From: CAYSBE01 sp046309355
GTDB lineage: Bacteria; Bacteroidota; Bacteroidia; UKL13-3
Direction of reading: 5' to 3'
Assembly (NCBI GenBank): GCA_046309355.1
Contig: JBKCPL010000027.1
Location: 1 to 64,000 of the forward strand
DNA: 64,000 bases
The position numbers were made by a program, and so were the translations under genes. A model generated the notes under the pieces. That model had not been told where the DNA came from, searched no databases, and saw nothing but the letters and a program-made list of their open reading frames with translations. How positions within the stretch are numbered: the first letter of the stretch is position 1; each line of letters starts with the position of its first letter. Shown here piece by piece: positions 24,079 to 33,948 of this stretch.

Positions 24079-26871
24079 ATGAAATACTTCTTCATTGCAC
24101 ATTTTAGCCTGCTACTAGTTGCATTTTCTACACATGCACAACTCGTTACTATTGACCCACCTTTTGCAGGTGCAAATGATAACAACGTAGTTATAACGTA
24201 TGATGCTTCTCAGGGCAATGCCGGTTTGATTGGTCAAAGTACCATTTACGCACATACAGGGGTTATTACTTCAGCTAGTACATCGGGCTCTGACTGGAGG
24301 TATGTAATTGCCAACTGGACAACTAACCTGCCTAAAGCATTGCTTACGCGTGTGGGCACCTCTAATTTATATACGTTATCTATCGGAAATATTCGTAGCT
24401 TTTATGGAATACCTTCCGGTGAAAGCGTACTTCGTCTAGCATTTGTTTTCCGTAACGCAGATGGGTCAAAGACCGGCAAGACTACTTCAGGTGGCGATAT
24501 ATTTATTGATTTGAACCAGGGTAGCTATCAGGCCAGGTTGAACGCGCCTACTAAAGGTTCATTCTTTGCATTATCCGATAGCTTTACAGTTTCAGCAAGT
24601 GCTTCGGCACCATCTGTACTCACCCTTTATGCAAATGGCACTCAGGTAGCACAAGTAGGCAATACCACATCACTATCGTACAAAAATACACTAGTAGCGT
24701 TCGGCAACGACAGACTTAACCTGGTTTTAGAGGGTGATTTAAATGGCACTAAATCATACGATTCGCTGTACATTATGCCTAGGCTTACACCACCCACAGC
24801 GGCATCGCCTACCGGTATAATAGACGGTATTAATTATATCAACGATTCAACTGTAACGCTTCAACTCTTTGCACCGTCCAAGAACTTTGTGTATGTGGTA
24901 GGTGATTTTAATAATTGGGAGCTAAGTAAAGCATACTTAATGAACCGCACACCGGACAATAACCGATACTGGCTTACCATCACAGGTTTGAAAAAAGGTA
25001 TTGAATACGGTTTTCAGTATAGCATAGACGATGGGCAGATGAAAGTTGCCGATGTGTATGCCGAAAAATACCTTGACCCATGGAATGACCCCTGGATTAG
25101 CCCTGAAACCTACCCTAACTTAAAGGCATATCCTACCGGAAAAACTACCGAAATAGTATCGGTAATGCAAATAGGCCAACCGGGTTATACATGGAAAACA
25201 ACCAACTTTAAGAAACCTACCAAAGATGAACTGGTTATTTATGAGTTGCTGGTAAGGGATTTCATAGGTAAGCACGATTTTAAAACATTAAAAGATACTA
25301 TCAGCTACTTTAAAAGACTAGGTGTGAATTGCTTAAAAATCATGCCCATCATGGAATTTGAAGGAAATGAGAGCTGGGGTTACAATCCCATGTTTTATTT
25401 CGCAATTGACAAATATTACGGTACTAAAAACGATTTTAAGGCATTTGTCGATGAGTGCCATACCAACGGAATAGCTGTAGTGCTAGACGTGGTTCTGAAC
25501 CATTCATTCGGACAGAATCCTCAGGTACGTATGTATTTTAATCCTTCAGCAGGTCAGTATGGGCAACCAACCCCTCAGAATCCGTGGTTTAACGAGGTAG
25601 ATAAACATCCTTACGGTGTGGGTTACGACTACAATCATGAAGCACAAAGTGTGCGTGAGTTCACTGATAGGGTGCTTAAGTTCTGGCTAACGGAATACCA
25701 AATTGACGGCTATCGATTTGACCTTTCTAAAGGATTTACTCAAAAAAATACGTTGGGCGATGTTGGGGCCTGGAGTGCATACGATCAGTCGCGTATAAAT
25801 ATTTGGAACAGGATTCGAAATGAAATTATCGCGTATGCTCCGGATGCCTATTTGATACTGGAACATTTAGGCGATAATTCAGAAGAAACGGTATTAGCTA
25901 ACATGGGCTTTATGCTATGGGGAAAACTTACCGAAGCATATGCAGAAGCCGTTATGGGTTACAACAATTCGAAAGCCAATCTTAGCTGGGGCAACTACAA
26001 AAGCAGAGGATGGAACTCACCTAACTTGGTAACCTATGCCGAAAGCCACGATGAAGAACGCGTGATGTTCTTTGCACTTAGCTACGGAAATGCAAGCGGT
26101 TCCTACAATGTAAAAAACTTAAATACATCCCTTAAACGGGTTGCTGCTTACCATGCATTGCTCTTGCCTTTAAGAGGTCCGAAAATGATGTGGCAAGGCG
26201 GAGAGTTGGGATATGAGGTATCTATCAACACCAATGGACGCACGGGCAATAAGCCGTTTCGCTGGGAATACCTAAATGTACCGGAACGTGTAGCAGTTTT
26301 AAATCAGGTAGGTAAGTTGGCACGCTTAAAACAGCATGTGTCCTTTTCATCCGATTCGTACACATACGATGTTGCTGCAACGGGTAAAATACTAAAAGTA
26401 AATCATGACAGTATGAATACCGTCATAGCCGGTAATTTTGATGTGGTTGCCTTGAATTTGAAACCCGGTTTCCAACACACAGGCTGGTGGTACAACTATA
26501 TCACAGGCGATTCTATTCAAGTGACTGATGTAACGCAAACTATTTCGCTTCAGCCGGGAGATTATGTAGTCTTTACCGACAAAAATCTGAATCCATATGT
26601 TAGTCCAACCGTTGGATATTCTGAACTGAACAGTAGCTATACAACACACATTTTCCCTAACCCTGCTCATAACTCCGTTTTTATTCAGTCGGTGAAAAAT
26701 CCCATCAAACATATTGAGGTAATTGACTACACCGGTAAAGGCATCCTGCAACTCGATGTGAACAGTGCAGAAGTGGAGTTATATACAAGCGAATGGCCTG
26801 CAGGAATCTATATGGTTAGGTTAACAACCGGACAATCTACAGAAGTAAAAAAGATCATTATTACGCATTGA
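24079..26871 (+). CDS. Multidomain GH13 alpha-amylase exported by T9SS
   Basis: A 930-residue secreted glucan-degrading enzyme. After a signal peptide (MKYFFIAHFSLLLVAFSTHAQ) come an Ig-like module (about 22-150), a second beta-sandwich (about 155-235), a CBM48-like domain (TVTLQLFAPSKNFVYVVGDFNNW, about 255-330) and the GH13 barrel. All four GH13 regions are visible: D470-V-V-L-N-H, the nucleophile Asp548 in YRFDLSKG, the acid/base Glu595 in LILEHLGDN and Asp658 in AESHDEER. The C-terminus (FPNPAHNSVFIQSV to KKIIITH) is a T9SS type A sorting domain, so the enzyme should be on or released from the cell surface. It opens the starch locus. Confidence 0.93.
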   Translation: MKYFFIAHFSLLLVAFSTHAQLVTIDPPFAGANDNNVVITYDASQGNAGLIGQSTIYAHTGVITSASTSGSDWRYVIANWTTNLPKALLTRVGTSNLYTLSIGNIRSFYGIPSGESVLRLAFVFRNADGSKTGKTTSGGDIFIDLNQGSYQARLNAPTKGSFFALSDSFTVSASASAPSVLTLYANGTQVAQVGNTTSLSYKNTLVAFGNDRLNLVLEGDLNGTKSYDSLYIMPRLTPPTAASPTGIIDGINYINDSTVTLQLFAPSKNFVYVVGDFNNWELSKAYLMNRTPDNNRYWLTITGLKKGIEYGFQYSIDDGQMKVADVYAEKYLDPWNDPWISPETYPNLKAYPTGKTTEIVSVMQIGQPGYTWKTTNFKKPTKDELVIYELLVRDFIGKHDFKTLKDTISYFKRLGVNCLKIMPIMEFEGNESWGYNPMFYFAIDKYYGTKNDFKAFVDECHTNGIAVVLDVVLNHSFGQNPQVRMYFNPSAGQYGQPTPQNPWFNEVDKHPYGVGYDYNHEAQSVREFTDRVLKFWLTEYQIDGYRFDLSKGFTQKNTLGDVGAWSAYDQSRINIWNRIRNEIIAYAPDAYLILEHLGDNSEETVLANMGFMLWGKLTEAYAEAVMGYNNSKANLSWGNYKSRGWNSPNLVTYAESHDEERVMFFALSYGNASGSYNVKNLNTSLKRVAAYHALLLPLRGPKMMWQGGELGYEVSINTNGRTGNKPFRWEYLNVPERVAVLNQVGKLARLKQHVSFSSDSYTYDVAATGKILKVNHDSMNTVIAGNFDVVALNLKPGFQHTGWWYNYITGDSIQVTDVTQTISLQPGDYVVFTDKNLNPYVSPTVGYSELNSSYTTHIFPNPAHNSVFIQSVKNPIKHIEVIDYTGKGILQLDVNSAEVELYTSEWPAGIYMVRLTTGQSTEVKKIIITH

Positions 26872-26909
26872 TTTAATAATGCTGATTGGGTTCGTAAAAT
26901 ACTTGCAGC

Positions 26910-26934
26910 GCAGAGTAGTCATACACTACTTTGC
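26910..26934. terminator. Hairpin between convergent amylase genes
   Basis: GCAGAGTAGT and ACTACTTTGC form a 10-bp stem (one G-T pair) with a 5-nt loop in the 82-bp gap between two convergent genes. There is no T-run on either side, so it is a possible but unproven terminator. Confidence 0.35.
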
Positions 26935-26953
26935 AGAAAAGTTATCTAAACAA

Positions 26954-28414
26954 TCAATTTAGCTTTAAGATAAGAACACCACCTGTTGATAGGGTAACTC
27001 CCCTACCTGATGTTTTTGCATTTTGCTGGTAAACCACTGAATGTTTGAGGGGCAAATAAAGCTGTGCCTCACCGGCATCCAGACGATGAATAATTAGGTA
27101 TTTGTTCTGAAGGTGATGCAATTCGTAAGCATAACAGCCCTCATACGTCTTATCGGTTTTTGCAAGTTTACCCAGTGACAAAAAGGGCATTTCATTGCGC
27201 AGTTTTATCCATTTTTTATAATACGTATATAAACTTTGCTCATTGGACATCTGCAGGTCTAGCGGTACAACAGTAGTAGTTGTTGTGTACTGTGGTTTTT
27301 CCCATGTTGTAGTATAAGAGCTTTGGCGGCTCCACAAAAACGGCTCACGCCTAAGTTCATCAGGGAATTTGCCGAGCATACCAATTTCTTCGCCATAATA
27401 CAAAAACGGTATACCGGGCAAAGTAAACAATATAGCGACTGCCTGTTTCACTCGCACCATATCCTGATTCAATATGGACACATACCTGTCTTGATCATGA
27501 TTCGTTATGAAAATAGCATCTGTGTACGATGAATTGTAAGAACTGTAAAGTGCATGCATAGCGATTAATTTATCAATAAAGTCATCAGCCTTTGAAGTGC
27601 TAACAGCACGTAAAATGGCCGAAGACAAATCAAAGTTAAAGCAGGCATCCATTCCATCCTTTAAGTACGCAGCTACTAAACTATCCTTATTCCAAACTTC
27701 ACCAATGATGTAAGCCTCCGGATTTATCTTCTTAACATGCTTATGAAACGTAGTCCACCAGCGCATATTTTTCTCCGGTTCGTGGGGCTCGTAAATATGT
27801 TGTGCAGCATCCAACCTGAAACCATCAACACCCGCAGCTAACCAAAAAGAAGCAATCTTTAGTACTTCCTGTTCAACTTCAGGATTATCAAAATTGAGGT
27901 CGGGCATTTGCTCCCAGAAAAAGCCATAATACTTTTGCTGAGGATTTTTTAAGTTGTTATACCAACCTTTTGTCTTAGCGGTATCGCTCCATACATAGTA
28001 ATCGACAAAAGGCGCTTTGCCTTCACAGGCACTTAAAAACCATGGGTGACGGCTGCTAGTATGATTTACTACCAAATCCATTACCACTTTAATATTGCGT
28101 ATGTGTGCCTGAGCAAGAAGTTCTTTAAAATCATCCATCGTGCCGTATTCAGGATCGATGGAGTAGTAATCCATTACATCGTATTTATGGTATGTAGGTG
28201 AAAGATGAAAAGGAGTAAGCCATAGCCCTCCAATACCGAGTTGTTGTAAATAATCCAATTTTTGTGTTATCCCTTTTAAGTCGCCTATCCCATCACCGTT
28301 TCCATCGGCAAACGAGCGAATAAATATTTCATAAAATACTGGCGTTGGTTTTTTAGCTTGTGCAAACACATTCACACTGCACAAAACGAGCATAGATAAT
28401 AGTACTTTTTTCAT
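26954..28414 (-). CDS. Secreted GH13 alpha-amylase / alpha-glucosidase
   Basis: A 486-residue single-domain GH13 enzyme with signal peptide MKKVLLSMLVLCSVNVFAQ. The catalytic set is complete: D113-LVVNH, the nucleophile Asp202 in DGFRLDAAQHIY, the acid/base Glu239 in IIGEVWNKD, and Asp307 in FITNHDQDR. GDGIGDLKGITQKLDYLQQLG is the usual oligo-1,6-glucosidase/amylase-type start. There is no CBM and no T9SS domain, so it probably acts in the periplasm on oligosaccharides imported by SusCD. It shares a divergent control region with the MFS transporter. Confidence 0.92.
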   Translation of the reverse strand: MKKVLLSMLVLCSVNVFAQAKKPTPVFYEIFIRSFADGNGDGIGDLKGITQKLDYLQQLGIGGLWLTPFHLSPTYHKYDVMDYYSIDPEYGTMDDFKELLAQAHIRNIKVVMDLVVNHTSSRHPWFLSACEGKAPFVDYYVWSDTAKTKGWYNNLKNPQQKYYGFFWEQMPDLNFDNPEVEQEVLKIASFWLAAGVDGFRLDAAQHIYEPHEPEKNMRWWTTFHKHVKKINPEAYIIGEVWNKDSLVAAYLKDGMDACFNFDLSSAILRAVSTSKADDFIDKLIAMHALYSSYNSSYTDAIFITNHDQDRYVSILNQDMVRVKQAVAILFTLPGIPFLYYGEEIGMLGKFPDELRREPFLWSRQSSYTTTWEKPQYTTTTTVVPLDLQMSNEQSLYTYYKKWIKLRNEMPFLSLGKLAKTDKTYEGCYAYELHHLQNKYLIIHRLDAGEAQLYLPLKHSVVYQQNAKTSGRGVTLSTGGVLILKLN

Positions 28415-28442
28415 CGAGATTATTTGTAATTATACAATATTA

Positions 28443-28457
28443 GTGTATTTTGTACAC
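28443..28457. promoter_or_regulatory. Operator-like palindrome GTGTA-N5-TACAC between GH13 and MFS genes
   Basis: GTGTATTTTGTACAC is a perfect GTGTA/TACAC inverted repeat with a 5-bp spacer, midway between divergent genes starting at 28414 (minus) and 28480 (plus). It could control both. Confidence 0.6.
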
Positions 28458-28479
28458 CTAATAGCAATTAATCTAACCT

Positions 28480-29730
28480 ATGGCATTAACTACCTCTACC
28501 CTGAAAGAACCCTCTGTGCATGAAGACAAACCTGTTTCGAATGCAGGCATTGCTTTGGCCTCTCTCATGACGTTGTTTTTTATGATGGGGTTTATCACCT
28601 GTCTGAACGACATACTTATACCATACATGAAAGCGATATTCCAGCTTAATTATGCTCAGGCTAATTTTATTAACCTGTGTTTTTTTGGTGCGTATTTTTT
28701 TATGTCTATCCCATCGGGAATGCTCATTAATCGTATTGGGTATAAAAAAAGTATGATAGCAGGATTTATAATTGCCGCTATAGGTTGTTTTTTATTTTAT
28801 CCGGCTGCAGGCAGTAAAATTTACGGGCTGTTTCTGGCAGCACTATTTATTCTGGCATCCGGCATCACTTTGCTTCAGGTAGCGGGCAATCCGTATGTTG
28901 CCGCACTGGGTCCATCATCTTCTTCATCTGCTCGTCTTACATTAACCCAGGCATTTAATTCAGTTGGCACCACCATCGCACCGTATTTTGGCAGTATGCT
29001 TATACTTTCCGGATTGCCAAAAGACGTTTCGATTATTGAAAACATTGACGTAAGTGCAGTGCAAAAACCGTATATATGGATTGGTCTTTTGCTGGTTGCG
29101 ATTGCCGCAGTTCTGGTGCTGCTAAAGTTACCCGCTATTGAGCACGGAGGGAAACAGCAAAACACCAGTGCAAAAAAAGCATGGCAATACCCGCATTTGG
29201 TACTAGGAGCTGTTGGTATTTTTTGTTACGTGGGTGCTGAAGTAGCCATTGGAAGCCACATTGTAAGTTACCTGCAATTACCTGATGTAATGGGTATGCA
29301 AGCTGATGAGGCGGGAAAATACGTATCCTACTACTGGGGCGGTGCCATGATTGGTCGATTCATTGGCAGCTGGATTCTCAGTAAATTCAAGCCTGGAAAT
29401 GTACTGGCGTTTAATGCTTTGATGGCTTTTGTATTGGTTATGATTTCTATTTTAAGCGGTGGGGCAACGGCTATGTGGAGCTTGCTTGCGGTGGGTTTAT
29501 TTAACTCCCTGATGTTTGCCACTATTTTCACATTGGCTGTAGAAGGTTTGGGAGCACAAACTGATGAAGGATCAGGCATTTTATGTACAGCTATAGTGGG
29601 TGGAGCACTTATACCCTTTTTATATGGAATAACCGGTGATATTTTTAGCTTAAAAACAGCATATTTGCTACCGGCATTATGCTATATATACATTATTTAT
29701 TACGGATTAAAAGGCTATAAACACTCATGA
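28480..29730 (+). CDS. Sugar MFS transporter, FucP/GluP family
   Basis: A 416-residue inner-membrane symporter with about 12 TM segments. GIALASLMTLFFMMGFITCLNDILIPYMKAIFQLNYAQANFINLCFFGAYF is the hallmark N-terminus of the FucP/glucose-galactose porter group, and LLQVAGNPYVAALG is also a family signature. In this locus the natural cargo is glucose or maltose released by the periplasmic glucosidases. Its stop overlaps the start of the kinase gene (ATGA), so uptake and phosphorylation are coupled. Confidence 0.92.
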   Translation: MALTTSTLKEPSVHEDKPVSNAGIALASLMTLFFMMGFITCLNDILIPYMKAIFQLNYAQANFINLCFFGAYFFMSIPSGMLINRIGYKKSMIAGFIIAAIGCFLFYPAAGSKIYGLFLAALFILASGITLLQVAGNPYVAALGPSSSSSARLTLTQAFNSVGTTIAPYFGSMLILSGLPKDVSIIENIDVSAVQKPYIWIGLLLVAIAAVLVLLKLPAIEHGGKQQNTSAKKAWQYPHLVLGAVGIFCYVGAEVAIGSHIVSYLQLPDVMGMQADEAGKYVSYYWGGAMIGRFIGSWILSKFKPGNVLAFNALMAFVLVMISILSGGATAMWSLLAVGLFNSLMFATIFTLAVEGLGAQTDEGSGILCTAIVGGALIPFLYGITGDIFSLKTAYLLPALCYIYIIYYGLKGYKHS

Positions 29731-30599
29731 TACTCATTGCAGACAGCGGATCTACCAAAACAGACTGGGCGCTCACACATCCTGAAAAGGGACTGGTCAG
29801 AATTTATCACACCATTGGTTACAATCCGTATTTTATTGATTCTGAATCCATCTTTTATTCCTTATCCGAAAATCTGGTAAAGGACTTTGATGCGTCTAGC
29901 GTAACCGAGGTACATTTCTACGGTGCTGGCTGTTCGACACCTGAAAAAAAAGAAATTGTTAAGAAAGCGTTGGTTAGAATATTCGCCAATGCTGAATCGA
30001 TATTTGTTGGCCATGATCTGCTGGGATCAGCAAGAGCTTTACTGGGAAATACTGAGGGTTTTGCAGCCATATTGGGAACGGGTGCAAACACCTGCCTGTA
30101 CAATGGTGAAGAGTGCGTACTAAATATAGATTCATTGGGCTATCTGCTGGGTGATGAAGGCAGCGGCAGTTACATCGGAAAGAAAATTATACGTGATTTT
30201 ATGCGCAAACGCCTTGAGCCCGAATTACACCAACGTTTTAAAGAGCGCTTTCAGATTGAAAGCAACGAACAAATATTCCATACACTTTACACCACCCAAT
30301 TTCCTAACCGATACCTGGCGAGCTTTTGCAAATTTGCCGATGAGTATTTAACACATCCGTATATTAAAAATAAGGTGCGTGATTCATTTAGAGATTTCTT
30401 TAAAAACCTGGTGAGCAAGTATCCCGACTACAAAAAATACAGCTTTAATTGCGTGGGCTCTGTTGGCTATGTTTTCAGAGAAATACTGGAGGAAGTAGCC
30501 GTAAGCTACGATATGAAAATGGGCAGGGTTATTCAATCACCGCTTGACGACCTGGTGAAATTTCACCTGCAACAGGTAAAAGCCAAAACAACGGCTTAA
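29727..30599 (+). CDS. BadF/BadG-type sugar kinase (N-acetylglucosamine-kinase-like)
   Basis: A 290-residue ASKHA-fold kinase. The phosphate-1 loop ILIADSGSTKTDWAL, the adenosine-side loop AILGTGANTCLYNG and the DSLGYLLGDEGSGSYIGKK segment are those of Bacteroidota BadF/BcrA-type glucosamine/N-acetylglucosamine kinase-like proteins. Coupling to the MFS gene in a starch locus suggests it phosphorylates imported glucose, standing in for a classical glucokinase. The fold is clear; the substrate is inferred. Confidence 0.87.
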   Translation: MILIADSGSTKTDWALTHPEKGLVRIYHTIGYNPYFIDSESIFYSLSENLVKDFDASSVTEVHFYGAGCSTPEKKEIVKKALVRIFANAESIFVGHDLLGSARALLGNTEGFAAILGTGANTCLYNGEECVLNIDSLGYLLGDEGSGSYIGKKIIRDFMRKRLEPELHQRFKERFQIESNEQIFHTLYTTQFPNRYLASFCKFADEYLTHPYIKNKVRDSFRDFFKNLVSKYPDYKKYSFNCVGSVGYVFREILEEVAVSYDMKMGRVIQSPLDDLVKFHLQQVKAKTTA

Positions 30600-30604
30600 C
30601 TTAA

Positions 30605-30642
30605 AGCCACAAATAATTTACTAACGTCCGCAGGTTGTGGCT
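30605..30642. terminator. Possible hairpin between kinase and GH31 genes
   Basis: AGCCACAA and TTGTGGCT pair across a 22-nt loop in the short convergent gap. There is no T-run, so termination here is uncertain. Confidence 0.3.
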
Positions 30643-30643
30643 G

Positions 30644-33097
30644 CTACCAACTTATGGTTATTTCATCCTTGCTGTGCTCAGTTACAAATGATCCCACTTC
30701 TGTTTTTTTAGCATCAATGCTTTTTCCTATCGGATCAAACTGAGATACTCCCGGCATCATTTCCAATTGCGCATTGGCTACATTCACAGCTTTGCCATTT
30801 AACTTAATAGAAGCATTGGCAGGAAAACCATGCATGTAAAAACGTAGGAATTTATACTTGGAAACATGATTGCCTATCGCCTTTGAAGCACTTAATGTGT
30901 TACTGGAAGGTTGATACGTAAAATTTCTTGAAAGGAATTTTCCATTGCGGTATTCATACATGTCGCCTTGATCTTCGTAATACTCAAACGTATTGGCCTG
31001 TTTGCCGTAATAAAAATGAATAGCCAAGGTATCGGAAGGCTTTTCGCCTGCATGCTGTACAACGGTTTGCATCGGTATGATACTGCCTCCTTTTACATAA
31101 ACCGGCAACATTTCCATCGGTGTTTCTACATACAATTCGCGGTTGCCTTCATATTTTTCTTCGGTAAAAAACTGATACCACTCACCTGCAGGCAAATACA
31201 CCTTATTAATTTCTTTATAGCTTGTAACAGGAGCAACCAATATGCCGTGCCCAAACATATATTGATTCTGGTATTTCCAATCATACACCATCGGGTCATA
31301 GGTATGTGTAATGGCCAAACTGCGTGCAACAGGCATTCCGTTTTTGGTTGATTCATAAAACGAACTGTATAGATAAGGCATAAGGCGATAGCGGAGTGAA
31401 ATATAATTCCTTACGATTTCTTCTACCTTCTCACCATAACTCCAAGGTTCACTGTCTTTGGCATCAATCATTTTATGGCTTCTGAAAAACGGGCAGAAAG
31501 ACCCGATTTGCATCCAACGGCAAAACAACTCCTTAGATGCCTCGCCTGCAAATCCTCCAACGTCATATCCTGCATTGGAAACACCACTTAATCCCAAACT
31601 ATTTATTAAACGAACACCCGCCAACATATGGTCATCATCCGGGCGGTTATCGCCTGTCCATATGGCTGAATAACGCTGAATACCTGCATACGCTGCACGT
31701 GTTAAAATAAAAGGCCGCTTTCCTTTCATCAGTTCTTTGCTGCCTTCAAAAGTGCTGCGAGCCATTTGCATACCATACACATTGTGCCACTCGCGGTGTG
31801 ATGCCTTGCGGCCTTCAAAATCAGCTTCTACCAAATCAGGGAAACGTTGCCCCCAGGTAGCGGGCTCATTCATGTCGTTCCAAAAACCATCAATTCCATC
31901 GTTGATGTATCCTGCAAATGATTGTCCCCACCACTTTCTGGCTTTGGGTTTTGTAAAATCCGGAAAGTGACACCAGCCGGGCCAAACTTGTCCCGTGTAG
32001 TTGGTTCCGTCAGGATACTTTAAAAACAATTCATCCTTCAGGCCTTCTTCATAAGCTTTATAACCCTTCTCTACTTTTATACCCGGATCAACAATCACCA
32101 CATTTTTAAAGCCCATGCCTTCCAGCTCATCCAGCATTTTTTTCGGCTGAGGGAAACGCTCATTGTTCCAGGTAAATATTTTGTATTGATCCATATAATG
32201 GATATCGAAATAAATCACATCGGAAGGAATTTTTTTATCGCGAAAAGTTTTGGCCAGCGTAATTACTTCCTTGTCGGGATAGTAACTGTATCGACACTGC
32301 TGAAAGCCGATGCTCCAAAGAGATGGCATTTCCATACGGCCTGTTAATGCAGTGTATGATTCGATAATTCCCGCGACAGTTGCAGACGCAAATAAATAAT
32401 AGTTCATCTCCCCATCTTCTGCTGTAAATGAACTGAAACGATTGTTAGATGCTCCGAAATTAAAGTGTGATTTATAGGTATTGTCTAAAAACAAACCGTA
32501 TACCACATTATGGTGCACGCCCATGTAAAAAGGAATTGATGCATAGATAGGGTCTCCGTTTGACGGATAGGCAAAGTAATCGGTATTCCAGTTGGTAAAA
32601 CCTTCGCCTCTTCTATTGAGGTTACCTGTTTTTTCTCCTAACCCGATAAACTTTTCATCATCCTGCATTTTTTTGTACGTACTCACTTCTTCCCCTATCC
32701 ATCCGGTACCAAATGCTGGCTCGTCTTCATTCAATAACTCGCCTTTATGATTGAATAGTGCAATTCGTGCAGGATTTTTAGTAATAACCAGATAACAAGA
32801 GTCGGTGCGCAATTCATACGCTGAACCTTTATCAGTAACATTAATTAAACCAGCAACAGGCTTGGCTTGTACGGCATAACTAAAGTCCTCAAAAGATGTT
32901 GATTTATTAATTTGCACGCGTATACACACAGGCGAATACGCACTGATACGAATGTGGCCGGTAGACGTATTGAATAGCACATAAGGTTCTTTATTGCTGT
33001 AGCCATTAATAGAGCCTAGTGACTGATGAAGTTTAGCCTGCGAATTAGCTTGTAAACAAATTACTATAGAGAAAATACTTAGAATTATTTTTTTCAT
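30644..33097 (-). CDS. Secreted GH31 alpha-glucosidase
   Basis: An exo-acting glycoside hydrolase that releases glucose from the ends of maltodextrins. I choose the ATG at 33097 because it gives a clean signal peptide (MKKIILSIFSIVICLQANSQ); the frame is open to 33166 but that extension has no signal character. The 817-residue protein has an N-terminal beta-sandwich, then the barrel with WNDMNEP (nucleophile Asp408) and the acid/base Asp483 in WTGDNRPDDD. Both are conserved GH31 residues. It is divergent from the NrtR-type regulator and shares an operator-like site with it. Confidence 0.93.
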   Translation of the reverse strand: MKKIILSIFSIVICLQANSQAKLHQSLGSINGYSNKEPYVLFNTSTGHIRISAYSPVCIRVQINKSTSFEDFSYAVQAKPVAGLINVTDKGSAYELRTDSCYLVITKNPARIALFNHKGELLNEDEPAFGTGWIGEEVSTYKKMQDDEKFIGLGEKTGNLNRRGEGFTNWNTDYFAYPSNGDPIYASIPFYMGVHHNVVYGLFLDNTYKSHFNFGASNNRFSSFTAEDGEMNYYLFASATVAGIIESYTALTGRMEMPSLWSIGFQQCRYSYYPDKEVITLAKTFRDKKIPSDVIYFDIHYMDQYKIFTWNNERFPQPKKMLDELEGMGFKNVVIVDPGIKVEKGYKAYEEGLKDELFLKYPDGTNYTGQVWPGWCHFPDFTKPKARKWWGQSFAGYINDGIDGFWNDMNEPATWGQRFPDLVEADFEGRKASHREWHNVYGMQMARSTFEGSKELMKGKRPFILTRAAYAGIQRYSAIWTGDNRPDDDHMLAGVRLINSLGLSGVSNAGYDVGGFAGEASKELFCRWMQIGSFCPFFRSHKMIDAKDSEPWSYGEKVEEIVRNYISLRYRLMPYLYSSFYESTKNGMPVARSLAITHTYDPMVYDWKYQNQYMFGHGILVAPVTSYKEINKVYLPAGEWYQFFTEEKYEGNRELYVETPMEMLPVYVKGGSIIPMQTVVQHAGEKPSDTLAIHFYYGKQANTFEYYEDQGDMYEYRNGKFLSRNFTYQPSSNTLSASKAIGNHVSKYKFLRFYMHGFPANASIKLNGKAVNVANAQLEMMPGVSQFDPIGKSIDAKKTEVGSFVTEHSKDEITISW

Positions 33098-33151
33098 AAC
33101 TGTATTTTTACAAGACACAATGATACATAACATCCAGTTAGTATCAAACCT

Positions 33152-33166
33152 GTGTACGCATAACAC
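33152..33166. promoter_or_regulatory. Operator-like site GTGTA-N5-AACAC between GH31 and regulator
   Basis: GTGTACGCATAACAC has the same 15-bp spacing as the other sites of the locus, with one mismatch in the second half-site. It lies 55 bp from the GH31 start and 40 bp from the regulator start, consistent with regulation of both, including autoregulation. Confidence 0.5.
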
Positions 33167-33195
33167 TTATTTCGCAGAAAAATTTATTTTCGCTG

Positions 33196-33203
33196 TACCT
33201 TTA
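33196..33203 (+). promoter_or_regulatory. -7 box upstream of the NrtR-type regulator
   Basis: TACCTTTA is one base from TAnnTTTG, just before the ATG at 33206; the operator-like site lies 29 bp upstream of it. Confidence 0.35.
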
Positions 33204-33205
33204 TC

Positions 33206-33919
33206 ATGAAAAAAAGTACCTTCCAGAAACACCTATCTGTCGATTGTGTCATTTTCGGGTTTGACGAAAGCAATAATAAATTTGAAGTATTGCTCATTGA
33301 GCAAAAAGACCCATCACAAAAATCTACACATACATACAGACCCCAATTTGCCCTACCAGGTGATTTGATAAACGAGAAAGAGAGCCTTGATGAGGCCGCT
33401 ACACGTGTTTTAAAAGAGCTTACCCACGTAGAAGGTTTAGTATTGAGGCAATTTCACACCTTTGGCGACCCCTTGCGTGTAAAACAAACCAAGGACAAAG
33501 AATGGCTGGCGTTTTACCGTTCAGATCCGGATGCACGTGTGGTAACCATAGCGTATTATACTTTGGTGCGCAAAGAAATGATACGACCAATACCGGGGTC
33601 ATTTGCGAAAAACGTTGTGTGGAAGAATGTACAACGAGTGCCGCCATTGGCTTTTGACCATAATCTAATTGTTAAAACAGCGCTTGACGATATAAGAACC
33701 CGAATGCACTATAACCATATTGCAGAGCAGCTACTGCCGGTAAAATTCACTTTGCGTCAATTGCAAAACCTGTATGAAGTAGTACTGAATACTACGTTTG
33801 ACAAACGAAATTTCATCAAGCGTTTCAAAAAAGATGAGGAACTCATCGAGTTGGGCGAAAAGCAGAAGGGTGTATTGCACAAGCCTGCGAAGTTGTATTC
33901 GTTTAAAACCCGCCATTGA
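33206..33919 (+). CDS. NrtR-family regulator (degenerate Nudix plus winged helix)
   Basis: A 237-residue transcription factor. The N-terminal part has a Nudix fold (SVDCVIFGFDESNNKFEVLLIEQKDP). Its Nudix box is decayed: where catalytic proteins have R-E-x-x-E-E, this one has R-V-L-K-E-L, so hydrolysis is unlikely and the domain probably senses a ligand. The C-terminal 75 residues (FTLRQLQNLYEVVLNTTFDKRNFIKRF) form the winged-helix DNA-binding domain of NrtR. Bacteroidota relatives (for example the arabinose regulator AraR) control sugar catabolism, so here it is probably the starch/maltose regulator. The effector is unknown. Confidence 0.88.
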   Translation: MKKSTFQKHLSVDCVIFGFDESNNKFEVLLIEQKDPSQKSTHTYRPQFALPGDLINEKESLDEAATRVLKELTHVEGLVLRQFHTFGDPLRVKQTKDKEWLAFYRSDPDARVVTIAYYTLVRKEMIRPIPGSFAKNVVWKNVQRVPPLAFDHNLIVKTALDDIRTRMHYNHIAEQLLPVKFTLRQLQNLYEVVLNTTFDKRNFIKRFKKDEELIELGEKQKGVLHKPAKLYSFKTRH

Positions 33920-33948
33920 TTTTTAATCGAGTGTCAATATAGTAAGCA

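Noticed and set aside
24079..28414. The two GH13 genes as a recent tandem duplication
   Set aside because: They face each other, differ in domain content and have distinct active-site contexts, so they are separate subfamilies.
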